A stretch of DNA of 64,000 bases from Odontocerum albicorne (lineage: Eukaryota > Arthropoda > Insecta > Trichoptera > Odontoceridae), in NCBI GenBank assembly GCA_949825065.1, contig OX463856.1, positions 968,702-1,032,701 on the forward strand. The letters run 5' to 3'. This document shows positions 54,164 to 64,000 of the stretch, piece after piece. Made by a program: the position numbers and the translations under genes. The stretch's first letter is position 1. The number at the start of each line of letters is the position of its first letter. Under the pieces are notes generated by a model, which was not told the origin of the DNA, did no database searches, and saw only the letters and a list, made by a program, of their open reading frames with translations.

Positions 54164-54653
54164 AAATGTTCTAACACATTCGCTGAAATGGACTAAAATG
54201 TTCTAACACATTCGCCAAACGATTGTCAGACCCGCACTCCTCTATGGCTCCGAATGCTGGACGATGTATATCTCTTACTCTAGGCAACCAGAAACTGCTG
54301 AAATGGTCAGCTGGTGTGTCCCTAAGAGACAAAATAAAAAGCTCACGCATTCGTGGAAGCCTAGGTGTTACAGACATCAACAGCAAGATGGAGGAGAGGC
54401 GATTGAGATGGTATGGCCACGTTGGACGCAGAGCACCCGATCACATTGTGAACCAGGCAATCTCCATGGATCTTCCTCGAATAACAACCAGAGGAAAACC
54501 AAAGAATTCATGGGTGGTGCAAAAAGATAACCTAATGCAGAGGCACGGCCTGGGGGACGTGGTCCGGGACAGAAGAGCATACAACCTGAGGACGAGGAGA
54601 GCTGACCCCAACAGTCTTCGCAGACAGTGAGTTGGGATGGATCCAGGGAGAAG
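54164..54653 (+). mobile_element. LINE fragment with 17-bp target duplication
   Basis: ACATTCGCTATTATATA lies at 54147-54163 and 54654-54670. Between them, plus frames give IVRPALLYGSECWTMY and then (54223-54630) RRLRWYGHVGRRAPDHIVNQ, with RGKPKNSWV and DRRAYNLRTRRADP. This is a non-LTR reverse transcriptase C-terminus. Its 5' edge carries two extra copies of the flanking phrase ATGTTCTAACACATTCGC. Confidence 0.8.
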
Positions 54654-54670
54654 ACATTCGCTATTATATA

Positions 54671-55515
54671 TTAAGATTGTTTTTTTTTTTCAAATGAAAA
54701 CCTCGTCCAACTTTTGAACACATTTTATTTTAATTTGGAAATAAAACTATTAAATACTTTCGGATGATACTGTAGCTGAGATCAAAGACGGACGAGTGAC
54801 CAATGACAGACTAGAATGAGATCAATACACTGATGCATTGTATGTACTATAGAAACAATTTTGAATGTATGTGTAAAGGTCTTTATATTTTGCTAAAACT
54901 CTATTTACTACAAGTGTATAACAAAAAAAATGGATTTTTTTTAAATAATACTGTCGAGATAATCCCCATTGTATTGACAGCATTTGTATAATTTTACTCG
55001 AAAATTTGATGTTTCCCGAAGTATCGCTTCGATTTATTAAAAAAAAATAGTTTAGGTTATCCATAAAAAAACTAATTGGAAAAAATCAGGACTTCGTGGT
55101 GAACACAGTGTCATCCCTTCTCGAAATCATCTTTCTGCGGAACATCTCTTGAACCACTCGCAAACTATTATTGGATAATAAGTGGATCGTTTCTGTTGAA
55201 ACAACGTCCTCGAATTGTATCCCGAATATACGAGTATTAGAAATTTCACATTCAAAGAAACAAAAGTGGACTTAAATCTAGGCCAATCTGTATATAATTG
55301 TGTTATACAACTTAGTAATTATTATTTTGTGCACAGAGTACATTTGGCGGGATTATTGCAATGCAACAATAACTTCGTTTTGCCACATGACCTGAGCCGC
55401 ATTTGCTAGCAGTCAAACTTAGGCATTTGCCTAGGGCCGCCCAAAGATTTATAAATATATTTTTAAATAACTCCGACGTCACTGTGGAACTCATTAATAT
55501 AAAATTAAAATACTC
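54671..55515. other. Unassigned sequence
   Basis: Short open frames only. TACGAGTA at about 55230. Confidence 0.3.
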
Positions 55516-55516
55516 A

Positions 55517-55745
55517 CACTTTGTTTTATTTCACTTTATTTTTTGAACATCAAAATGCATTTAAACACTTGTTGTGTCATCATCAGGTGAGTTGTATCAT
55601 CATCAGGCGAGTTGTGTCATCATCAGGTGAGTTGATAAGAACTCATCTCACTGTTCTTGTCAACTCGCCTGATGAAGGCACAGTAAGTGTTGAAGTGCAT
55701 TGTGGTATGTAAAATAAATTGGAATAAAACGAAGTTACGGTGTTT
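55517..55745. mobile_element. Second family of inverted hammerhead-like repeats
   Basis: The left part (minus) has three tandem CTGATGATGA units at 55578-55625, then CACAACAAGTGTTTAAATGC; the right part (plus) has CTGATGAAGGCACAGTAAGT then GTTGAAGTGCATTGTG. Both continue outward to an AATAAA-containing end. The organisation mirrors the 27.29-kb palindrome, but the sequence family is different and the GAAA part of the core is altered. Confidence 0.45.
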
Positions 55746-55774
55746 TAAATTTATATTGATTCATAAATAGGTTA

Positions 55775-57348
55775 TACAAGAACCTCATTTGTAGAGATAG
55801 AGAGGTTCTCAAGTCCCTCTACAGTGCGCTAGTTCGTCGCAAACTAGAATGTGGAGCCCACTGGGGGTTCGTTACAAGTACTCTCAATTGGTGAAGAAAG
55901 TCCAAAATATTTTTTTGAGATTTCTCTACTTACGAGAATGCGATTATAACCCGTGACTCTATCCCAGTGCTCCGCAACCGGTGTGCCGTGGCACACTGGT
56001 GTGCCGTGAGCCGGATACAGGTGTGCCGCGGTCAAATTCAATGTACGAGTATTTGACATTTTACAATTTTTCATTATGTATTTAATACACAATAACTGGT
56101 GCCAACTGTTGAAAACTGCGTAGTGTGCTTTTTACACACCATGGCCGCACCAAATTAGTCATAGACAAAGAAAAATGACCCTTATGCGCGTCGCTGAAGA
56201 CTCATGCCTAATTTAATACCTATATATTTTAGCTTTTGGTGTGCCGCGGAATTCTAGGAAGAATTTTGGTGTGTCGTAGGTGAGAAAAGGTTGCAGAGCA
56301 CTGCTCTATCCTACTAGATTTATTCTTGATATGTTGTGATACTACCTTCTTAGCGTGAGGAGGAATGTGAGGGTGTCTTCTTATATCTTTGAGTTGCTGA
56401 AGGAAGATATACCTAATCCTATTATGTTGGAAAATATAAAGTTTTATGGTCCTTACAACTATTCGAGGTACACAAATATTGACCTATTAGGACTAGCGAT
56501 AAGGAGAACTGACCTGACAAGTGCTCGTTCTCTGTATCACGGGCTGTCCCTTTTGAATAAGGCCTCGGATGTTAACATCTTCCGAAAGTTTCTTAGTAAT
56601 GGGAGTTAGTAGTTTCGGCTAAACTAATATTTCTTGTTTAATAATGTGTCATGTATCTCTCTACTGCCAGCACATGTTAATCTTATATTCTTATCTCATT
56701 CACCCTCAATGTATTATGCATGTACCACTTATCTAAGAACCTATTTGGAATTATCTGTAACACGGTATAATCACCAAAACCGATGTTATCTTATCCACAT
56801 TCAAATAAATATTATAAGTTATATTATACCCTTGTCAAGCTTATCATGTACTAGATTTAGCGTTATTACTTTAGTGTCGACCTACTCGATGTTTTATTTT
56901 TTAGTTTACTATCTCGCTGGCGGTTATCTCCCCAAATTCAATAAAGATTTTATATCACTAAATGGGAGAAGCTGCGACGAGATATAAATCACTGATATTG
57001 ATTTGACAGGATAACATACCCTACGCTTTCCTCTCTAATCTATTGAAGGGTCGTGGAATAGTTATCTTTGCTTTAAATAAGACGTCATATCTGAGGCAGC
57101 ATCATTATTCTTAAAGCCGCCAAGCAAGATATTAACATCATCCTTATTATATAATACCCATAATATTATACTTCAAATGTTATTCTACTTTTATACTAAT
57201 AAAACTACACGTTGAAATTCTAAAAGTGTTTTCGTTGCAAAAGGCCATAACAAATGTAATTTTATGCTACTACGAAGAAAATGTATCTTTAAGTTTTATA
57301 TATAATTGGGTTAAGCCTGTGTAGCCTGTAAGCTTTATAAAATAAATA
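55775..57348 (+). mobile_element. LINE C copy 2, interrupted by a hAT MITE
   Basis: Coding pieces: SLYSALVRRKLECGAHWGFV-like sequence at about 55810-55875, LVKKVQNIFLRFLYLRE-like at 55885-55935, then after the MITE YPTRFILDML at 56308-56340 and frame 56355-56609 with PNPIMLENI, YNYSRYTNIDLLGLAIRRTD and LLNKASDVNIF. The 3' UTR ends AATTGGGTTAAGCCTGTGTA and a TAAATAAAT tail. Confidence 0.8.
55965..56303. mobile_element. hAT-type MITE copy 2 (339 bp)
   Basis: Same ends, length and subterminal repeats as 41553-41891, with only about two substitutions seen between them. Flanked by its own 8-bp duplication CTCTATCC (55957-55964 and 56304-56311). It splits the LINE C frame. Confidence 0.93.
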
Positions 57349-57369
57349 AATCATCACCATCATCTTCCT

Positions 57370-57815
57370 ATCGTGTAGCTCAAACCTGAGCATTGTGACT
57401 CCCATGAGATGCCTCGACGACTCCTCTCCATCCATCTCTTCACTCCGCGGCTCGATGGGCAGTTGTTAAGGGTATTCCGGTTGCATCTCTCCCTTGACCG
57501 GTCCAACGCGATGGGGATCTTCCTCTTCTGCGTTGTCTTTCCACGCTTCCAGTGACCATAAGTCTCTCAAGTCTATCTTCTTGGGCACGAGCACGAGCAA
57601 TGTGCCCAAAGATGGGGATCTTCCTCTTCTGCGTTGTCTTTCCACGCTTCCAGTGACCATAAGTCTCTCAAGTGTATCTTCTTGGGCACGAGCACGAACA
57701 CGAGCACGAGCAATGTGCCCAAAGAATCGGATGACTCATCGACAATCTGTCGGTAATTCTCAGTTCTTCAAGAATGGAGGCGTTAATTCACCATGTTGGA
57801 TCACGAATATTTTCT
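57370..57815 (-). mobile_element. LINE fragment with an internal 100-bp tandem duplication
   Basis: Minus strand encodes SVERQRRRGRSPSRW-like and GWRGVVEASHGSHNAQV-like segments typical of the last residues of a non-LTR polyprotein. The block GATGGGGATCTTCCTCTTCT to AGCAATGTGCCCAAA occurs twice, at about 57509-57610 and 57612-57722, and CACGAGCACGAG is itself expanded in the second. Confidence 0.65.
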
Positions 57816-58585
57816 AGTTATTTTACCAAATTGTTAGAAACATTCAACACGAATAACTAAGAAAATAGACGAATAATATGTTAACTGATATGTCAATACT
57901 TCACAATATTTTACGTAGCAAAATGTATTCATCTTACATTCTTTCATTTAATTACATTACACGTTTATTTACGGCTCACTCACACACAATCAACACAGTT
58001 CAAATAAAAAAAATAGAACACAATAGACACATAAACTCAGTCCTTAGCCCTCCGTCGGGCGCTATACAAATCCTAACACGTTCGGGCGCAACTCACCTGT
58101 GAGATTAAATTTTTTATTTCTGCTTAGGCTTAAGGGAAAGCTTATCAAACTGAACTTTTCACTCAATCACGAGTATTTAACATTTGTACATTTCTTTGCA
58201 CTTTTAAACTATTTGAAGCATCGTTCACTTGCTTAACTTCGCCTCATGCACACTTCTAACATCAAGTCGTTTTCTCCTCTCTTCTGTTATTTCTTTTTGA
58301 ATATGTTATTTTTTCAACATTTAATCTTTCTCTTTCTTCGGTGTTATCACAATCTATTTGATTTTTATAGTAATTCGCATATTTTGGTCCATAATTTGTT
58401 ATTAAAATTCTAACCATGCACCTCTAATTACCCTTTATCATACAATATATAGAATACATATTTTGACTAAGATTACCGATGTATTTTACCATAGTCAAAA
58501 GAAAATCAAATTTCTTGGTAAATTTCTTGGTTCAGCCAGAAGAGTCATTTTGCAATAATGTGAGTAACACTCTGTATTACACAAC
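57816..58585. other. Unassigned sequence
   Basis: No element or gene recognised. Confidence 0.3.
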
Positions 58586-59057
58586 TTGGAGCGTGTCCAG
58601 ATGAGGCGTTTTACGCGCGATTCGAAACGCGCTATTCGAATTGCGCGTTATCTTTGTTGCGTCCAGACGAGGTGCTGTTTTTGAAGTACAATTTTTTCCT
58701 TGTTTAAAAATATCTCCTCGTTAACGCTTTTTAAAATGTGTTAAATTAATTTAAAAATAATTCTCTCCGACCGTGCCCTACCATTAAAAGTTTTTTTATG
58801 AATACGTTTTTTATAATGCCTTAATTATGGACATTATTTTAATTCCTAAATGAAAAGTAGACAGGTGCCTATCATTGGGATTTATGCTATTCTGAAGATT
58901 ATTATGAACTCCCAAAAGACATTTACATACATACGAAGGCGCGTTCTGCGCGCGAGTCGAGTTTCCGGCGTATTGCCAGCAGCAAGCTTTGTATCTCGCA
59001 ATCGCTCGATTCGAAACGCGCTACTCGAATCGCGCGTAAAACGCCTCATCTGGACAC
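58586..59057. mobile_element. GC-rich MITE family G, copy 3
   Basis: Ends GTGTCCAGATGAGGCGTTTT and AAACGCCTCATCTGGACAC. Next to each end is CGCGATTCGAAACGCGCTA or its complement. Interior aligns with copy 2. The flanks (TTGGAGC and AATCTTATG) show no target duplication I could recognise. Confidence 0.8.
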
Positions 59058-59461
59058 AATCTTATGCAGTGGTATTGGTTTTAGAATGCCACACGATTGG
59101 TTCGCGCAGAGCGCACGTTTGTATTGTTATTAAAATACTCGGTGATTAGAAAAACACTACCATGTCGAAATTAGGAGTGCGATTTTTGTCTAATGTAATG
59201 TATACCATAATTCAAAAAATTTCGAAAGGTTAGAATGTACTTTGTTATAACTTAAAGTTTCCTAGAATTTAGTATCACTCCATCCACTATTATTTTAAAA
59301 CTTTATTATTTGGCATTGTAATTATGATACATTAATATGTTAAATAATCTTACATTCATTTTATTTTTATGTGCAATCTTATTAAAGCTAACGAACATTT
59401 TTACTTTATAATACTTGTACTTATATTTATTTTTAATCTTGAAAATTTTCAATATTGTTAT
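59058..59461. other. Unassigned sequence
   Basis: AT-rich; nothing recognised. Ends at the TTAA of the piggyBac element. Confidence 0.3.
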
Positions 59462-59746
59462 TTAACCTTTTTACGGCGATGGCTCGAGTATCTTTCGTGT
59501 GTCACACAGGCGGCAGTGTTTTACGTCTGTAAATTTATATTGTATCTACATAAAAATATGACTCACCATTATCCCGAATCTGAGTACTGTGGAACTGTGC
59601 GCCGATGCATTTTTTAGCTGACACTATCTATACACACGTAATATTAGAAAATATTCTTATAACACTATTATACAAATAAAAGTATGTTTTTGGATTTTGA
59701 CGAAAAGATTTATAACGATAAGTACACTGCAATAATAATATTTCTA

Positions 59747-61192
59747 CTATGGAAAGTGTTTGCTGGCGTGAAATGGTCCAAAACATGTTACACACAGACT
59801 CACATTGCACTCACCACACATATATCTAGATCTTTTCCTTAATTTATGTTTAAGAGCGCATTCATAGCATCGACGAGAAGGTTCCGCACAGTTTTCAGTT
59901 CCTGGAATTTCTTTGGGACTGTGTACGGCTATTATTGAACCCGATAAACCAAGATGTAGTGGATTGCTAGTGGACGGAGATGAATGGGACAATTTCGATG
60001 CTAGTTTATATTTTTCAAATATTTGTCTTATAACTGCTAAATGAAATTCCGCTAAACCTATTGTTTTTCCGGTTGTATGCTTGTAAATAAAATATGAATT
60101 TAGCATGTATAGATCAACAAAATGAAAAGCCAGCTTTCTATACCATTTTAAAGTTTTTCGAAGGCAATTTAAACTACTAAGCATCATATCGGTTTTGTCC
60201 ACACTACCCATATTTTTATTGTAATCCACAATGCACTCAGGTTTTTTTACCTGTTCGCCAGTTTTATAATTTAATTTCTCTGTTGAAATAAATCTGTCAC
60301 TATGAATTGTTGTCAGCATATGAATTTCTCTCTTATCGTGCCATTTTATAGCCAACAAGGGTCCACAATGTTGAGAATCAATGTCTCCTTTCTTGGTTTT
60401 TTTGAAGTTGGGCATACCTTTACGAGATTTTCGAACGGTTCCACATGCATTTGTTTTATTGTCATGTAAAAACTTAAATAATTGTGGGCTTGTGTACCAG
60501 TTATCACACCACAAGTTGTGTCCTTTTCCAAGATAGTCATTGAGAAGCGTTTTGATAACTGCACCCGATATACCCAACGATTTATCATAAATTATTTCTG
60601 TTCCATCACCGCAATACACAATTAGATCTAACACACAACCGGTTTCAACATCACATAAAACAAATAATTTAATGCCGAATCTGTGACGTTTGGAAGGGAT
60701 GTATTGTTTTATCATAAGACGACCTTTGAAAACAACTATGCTCTCATCGATACACAAGTTTTTGTGAGGCAGCATGACACTTGTAAAAACTTTGCGAGTA
60801 TGATCAAGCAATAATCTTATTTTACGCAATTTGTCACCACTATTTGTTACATTGTTATTAAAAAAATGTAACATATTTAAAATCAGTTCATACCGGTCCC
60901 TCGACATAGTCTTGCCAAAAATTGGGCTATTTAAAAGTGGGTCTGTGGACCAATGTTCCCGTATGGTTAAATGCTTATTTCGTGTCATCAACATTGTGAC
61001 ACCAAAGAATACATATAATTCTGGTACATTTGTATCCACCCAGCGTTGAATTCGTGATTTAGCGGAATATTCCTTACTCAATTTTTTAAAATTATAAAAT
61101 TGGTTAGTCTGTTGTACCACATTTTCAATTATATTTTTATTAAAAAATATTCGAAAATATCGAGTTCGGATGATTCTTGTGTAAGTTGGCAC
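59747..61192 (-). CDS. piggyBac-like transposase, catalytic and C-terminal part
   Basis: A 481-codon frame for a DDE transposase that excises and inserts at TTAA. The first 18 or so residues are out-of-frame; the real protein reads from about ENVVQQTNQFYNF (residues 23-35). Catalytic aspartates are visible as D149 (NLCIDESIVVFKGR), D230 (HNLWCDNWYTS) and D332, with D335 next to it (MGSVDKTDMM), the spacing expected of piggyBac. The C-terminus has the cysteine-rich domain: C442, C445, C459, C462, C467, C470, H475, H479. No internal stop. The N-terminal part is in another frame (61129-61467). The ATG at 61192 is not the native start. Confidence 0.9.
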   Translation of the reverse strand: MPTYTRIIRTRYFRIFFNKNIIENVVQQTNQFYNFKKLSKEYSAKSRIQRWVDTNVPELYVFFGVTMLMTRNKHLTIREHWSTDPLLNSPIFGKTMSRDRYELILNMLHFFNNNVTNSGDKLRKIRLLLDHTRKVFTSVMLPHKNLCIDESIVVFKGRLMIKQYIPSKRHRFGIKLFVLCDVETGCVLDLIVYCGDGTEIIYDKSLGISGAVIKTLLNDYLGKGHNLWCDNWYTSPQLFKFLHDNKTNACGTVRKSRKGMPNFKKTKKGDIDSQHCGPLLAIKWHDKREIHMLTTIHSDRFISTEKLNYKTGEQVKKPECIVDYNKNMGSVDKTDMMLSSLNCLRKTLKWYRKLAFHFVDLYMLNSYFIYKHTTGKTIGLAEFHLAVIRQIFEKYKLASKLSHSSPSTSNPLHLGLSGSIIAVHSPKEIPGTENCAEPSRRCYECALKHKLRKRSRYMCGECNVSLCVTCFGPFHASKHFP

Positions 61193-61467
61193 GAGGGCAA
61201 GATGCCAGATGAAAATTCATCAAACTCATGGATTATTGGCGCAAATGAACCTCGGCTCCATGAAGAAAATACATTTTCTAATAGTTCGTTTGGTTCCACA
61301 TTGCCGCTGGTTGTTGCTCCAATATCTGGAATAATTGTATCATCCATTCTCTGCTCTTCTTCTAATGGATCAACATCGTCTTCTTCATCGGTTAATTCAA
61401 AATCTGAATCAAGTTCTACTACCGTGATATCTTCAATTTCCTCTCCAGTCAAGTTCCTTTTAGCCAT
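61129..61467 (-). pseudogene. piggyBac-like transposase, N-terminal part, frameshifted
   Basis: Starts at ATG 61467 with MAKRNLTGEEIEDITVVELD and a long acidic stretch (DSDFELTDEEDDVDPLEEE), typical of piggyBac N-termini. It ends SSELDIFEYFLIKI and a stop; the next conserved residues continue in the frame of 59747-61192. The shift lies at or close to the homopolymer run at 61140-61148, where one base appears to be missing. With the two parts together the protein would be about 573 residues, close to the usual 570-600. The break could be a true mutation or a sequencing error. Confidence 0.85.
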
Positions 61468-62479
61468 ATTGATAATATAAGCGGTGTTGAATTTTTCAAG
61501 TTATTTTAAAAATTTTATGAATTGTTTCAATGGCGTATAACACACGTAACATAAAAAATAACGACGATTTGAAAAGTTGTAAGTGAATGTTAAAATCTCT
61601 TAAAAAACAGTTTGTGTAATGGTATCCAAATCAAAGCTATAAATAAAGTGCTACAATATAAGAAACAATAATCGAAGAAAACAATAATCCATAAACAATG
61701 AAAAAGGCAATTAATTCAATACGCAATACGCGTACTTACAAAAAAAATATCGACGCACAATACTTCATATTGATCGGGAGAAATCTTCATTAGAAACATG
61801 ACCTTCGGCACACCCGAACGTGTGGCGCCAAAATTTAAAATGCTTTAAATTTCGACGGCCTCGAATCGGTCTGTTTAAATCCTTCTTATGGATCAAGTAC
61901 TTGAAGTTTTGATGATTTTAAAAGAGATGTCAGTAGAGGACACGTTTTGTCTTATATTCAGGTTAAAAATTTTAAAGAAGATTTAATTTTGACCGACACA
62001 TCGACACGCAAAGTTAGTGGCCACTTAAAAGGCCGCTCGCCAGGACGGCACGTATTATGTATGGGCCATTTAAGTGGTCCGCCGCCGTGAAAGAGTTAAT
62101 GTTTCCTAGAATCTGCCATGCCTGAACAATAATTAAAATGTGAAATATACTTACTTTCATTTTATTTTTATGATTATTACAATTTAAGCTTTCAGCATAT
62201 TTTATTTTCGAAACGTGTGTGTTCATTTCAATGTTTGAATATAACATTTTTTTTTGCTTTTTCGCTTCATTAAAAAAATAAAGTGACAAGTTTTTGTAAA
62301 CGCACTGTTACTCACACTAGTGCAAAATGACTCCTTCTGGCTGATTGATCTATATCTGTCTTGATAGTAAGTTTTTTGTGATAGACAAATTGGTATTACG
62401 ATGTCTTCAAGTTTCTAGAGTCTTTCAGAGTTCAATTTGTACGTCGATATTTTTCAACAGGAGAAATAAAAACTCTGGT

Positions 62480-62680
62480 TCATTTATTTTATTTATTTAT
62501 ACATGACAAAAAAATATACTTATCACAAATACATCATTTAAAAAAAAACAACAGGTAATTTAAAATGGAAACAATTTATACGGATCTGAGTTTGATGCCT
62601 TTCATTTGTCGTGTCCGCAGTAAATTAGATTTTTGCATATATCTCACTGAGAATATATAGACTGGCGCAACAAGAACTGC
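62480..62680 (-). mobile_element. LINE Z 3' UTR copy
   Basis: TTTATTTTATTTATTTATAC tail, ACATGACAAAAAAATATACT, AACAACAGGTAATTT, CTTTCATTTGTCGTGTCCGC, and ATATCTCACTGAGAATATAT. Parallel to 50877-51030. Confidence 0.7.
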
Positions 62681-62688
62681 AATTTGAA

Positions 62689-63286
62689 ATTATATTTGAG
62701 AAAATGTAGGATGGTACCTGTGACATTTGAAATGTCATGTCTCAAAGGGATGGGGTAAAATCGTTTTGTTTTACAAATCGAATCGTCGTTTTATAAATCG
62801 AAAAATTGTTTTTCCCTAAACTGACGTTTTAATTCCTAATTTTCGTTATACTGACTTTCTAATGTATCGTATGATTTGTATATATCTTTAAATATGCCAA
62901 GATTCACTATGAATTGAACTAATTACGAACATTTAATTTTAGGTACTTATAAAAAAATCGAAAATCCAATTATCGTATACCCCATCCCTAGCCAATGCAG
63001 ACTAACGTAGTGACTTTTGACAAACATCAACATATATTATTTGATTTTAACAAACTGCCACATTTTTTCTAATTTGTAACAAGATGTATTAATTTGTCAT
63101 TATTGTTAGTTTTACGTAATGTATTTACCTAAATAACTTGCTATTTATTATAATAGAATCGAGGTTTATATTAAAGTTGATAAAATAATTAAAATTGCTG
63201 AAATTTATGATTAGGTATTACAAGGTTGTATTGGGCAAATTTGTGAACTGTCACAGGGACCATGCTACATTTTTCCAAGTATAGTC
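62689..63286. mobile_element. MITE, long relative of 627-851
   Basis: Inverted ends: AAAATGTAGGATGGTACCTG and, from the right, AAAATGTAGCATGGTCCCTG, followed by TGACA. The right part (TTACCTAAATAACTTGCTAT, AGGTTGTATTGGGCAAATTT, GAACTGTCACAGGGACCATG) aligns in part with 706-845 of the first MITE. No open frame. Confidence 0.7.
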
Positions 63287-63469
63287 GCCATTTTTCAGCT
63301 GTCAAACGTCATCTACATAACCTATAAATTAATCATGCAGCGGTACACGATTGCAAAATGCTTATAAACTATTGAAATTTATTATAAAAATGTTATTATA
63401 AACAAACATCATGTGGATGACGTATGTCCATTATAAATATTATACGTCTGACAGCCGAAAAATGAAAAA

Positions 63470-63535
63470 TGAGAACTATGAATAATGGAAGACTGTGCAT
63501 GACAAGATGTATGAATGTGGAAGAAATGGTTGTGT
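63470..63535 (+). mobile_element. LINE A fragment
   Basis: AATGGAAGACTGTGCATGAC and GATGTATGAATGTGGAAGAA encode NGRLCMTRCMNVEE, the C-terminal tail also seen at 1621-1870. A 27-bp array starts immediately after it. Confidence 0.65.
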
Positions 63536-63888
63536 TACAGTCTAATTCCTCATCATCACATACACAGTCGAATTCCTCATCATCACATACATAGTCGAAT
63601 TCCTCATCATCACATACATAGTCGAATTCCTCATCATCACATACACATTCAAATTCCTCATCATTACATACACAGACGAATTCCTCATCATCACATACAC
63701 AGTCGAATTCCTCATCATCACATACACAGTTAAATTCCTCATCATCACATATAGTACACAGTCAAATTCCTCATCATCACATACACAGTCAAATTCGTCA
63801 TCATCACATACACAGTCGAATTCCTCATCATCACATACACAGTCAAATTCCTCATAATCACATACATAGTCGAATTCCTCATCACTCA
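63536..63888. repeat. 27-bp minisatellite, about 13 copies
   Basis: Unit AATTCCTCATCATCACATAC plus ACAGTCG. 27 is a multiple of three, so frames stay open on both strands (HHHIHSRIP-type on plus, EEFDCVCDD-type on minus); this is not evidence of a protein. One unit has an ATAGTACACAG insertion (about 63750). Confidence 0.93.
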
Positions 63889-64000
63889 CTCTTTATTCGC
63901 ATCTACCATTCCCTCACATGCATATGCAGAGACCTTCTAAAACTCTTCATTCCTCACTCCTCACTCTCCCCTTGTCAAAGAGCCATCTATTGTAGTTACA
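63889..64000 (-). mobile_element. LINE A fragment (to window end)
   Basis: Minus strand contains AGAAGGTCTCTGCATATGCA and GAATGGTAGATGCGAATAAA, resembling the LINE A C-terminal region. Truncated by the window edge; weak. Confidence 0.35.

Larger units (their letters stand above)
59462..62099 (-). mobile_element. piggyBac-like element, full length
   Basis: TTAA at 59462-59465 and 62096-62099. Inside, the ends read CCTTTTTACGGCGATGGC and, from the other side, CTCTTTCACGGCGGCGGACC, inverted repeats with several differences. Near the right end, GGCCACTTAAAAGGCC and GGGCCATTTAAGTGGTCC form subterminal inverted motifs. The transposase lies on the minus strand with about 630 bp upstream and 280 bp downstream. 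Length (2.64 kb) is normal for piggyBac-like elements. Confidence 0.85.

Noticed and set aside
61100..61480. 126-codon serine-rich plus frame
   Set aside because: Antisense shadow of the acidic N-terminus of the piggyBac transposase.
63515..63889. Histidine-rich and acidic repeat proteins on opposite strands
   Set aside because: A 27-bp array open on both strands, no start context or flanking domain.

Overview
This window is AT-rich eukaryotic DNA packed with transposable elements. It is almost certainly arthropod and most likely insect; a moth or butterfly is my best guess, an inference from the mix of SINEs, LINEs, mariner, piggyBac and hAT elements and not a demonstrated identity. I found no convincing host gene, no genuine tRNA or rRNA gene, and no operon-like structure. 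The only large open reading frame that looks like a working protein is a piggyBac-type transposase at 59.7-61.5 kb on the minus strand. It keeps its catalytic aspartates and its C-terminal cysteine-rich domain but carries one apparent frameshift.

Layout. 0-13 kb: MITEs (627-851, 2454-2685), a Penelope-like repeat, a mariner remnant (3.5 kb), a LINE (5.1-5.8 kb) sitting in another repeat, a candidate solo LTR (7.06 kb), a TTAA-flanked piggyBac-type MITE inside a LINE (8.07-8.65 kb) and a minisatellite fused to a LINE (10.45-11.15 kb). 13-21 kb: an AT-rich low-complexity block, a second TTAA MITE holding a nested LINE, a pogo-like element holding another LINE, SINEs and a mariner-like deletion derivative. 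22-26 kb: a 29-bp array, about 430 bp of (AT)n, and a 48-56-bp array interrupted by a LINE. 26-40 kb: many truncated LINEs, SINEs, Penelope-like repeats (one a near-perfect 106-bp-arm palindrome) and two more mariner-like copies. 40-47 kb: a LINE that contains a 31-unit array, a hAT MITE and an (AT)n tract, followed by four more tandem arrays. 47-59 kb: more LINEs, a GC-rich MITE family and a second hAT MITE copy. 59-64 kb: the piggyBac element, a further MITE and a 27-bp array.

How the pieces relate. One LINE family (called LINE A here) is scattered through the window in many decayed pieces and hosts several other insertions. LINE B ends in the same roughly 45-bp tail as the tRNA-headed SINE A, so LINE B is the likely source of the machinery that moved those SINEs. 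Several insertions have readable target-site duplications (TTAA for piggyBac types, 8 bp for the hAT MITEs, 9-17 bp for retroelements), which gives a relative order of events. Tandem arrays repeatedly start inside or at the edge of retroelement sequence.

The most interesting signals are: Penelope-like repeats with a hammerhead-ribozyme-like core arranged head to head; two nearly identical 339-bp hAT MITEs at separate sites; a 24-bp array that grew in frame out of LINE coding sequence; and a strong excess of the short motif TACTCGTA/TACGAGTA. All homology calls were made by eye from family knowledge, with no database search.
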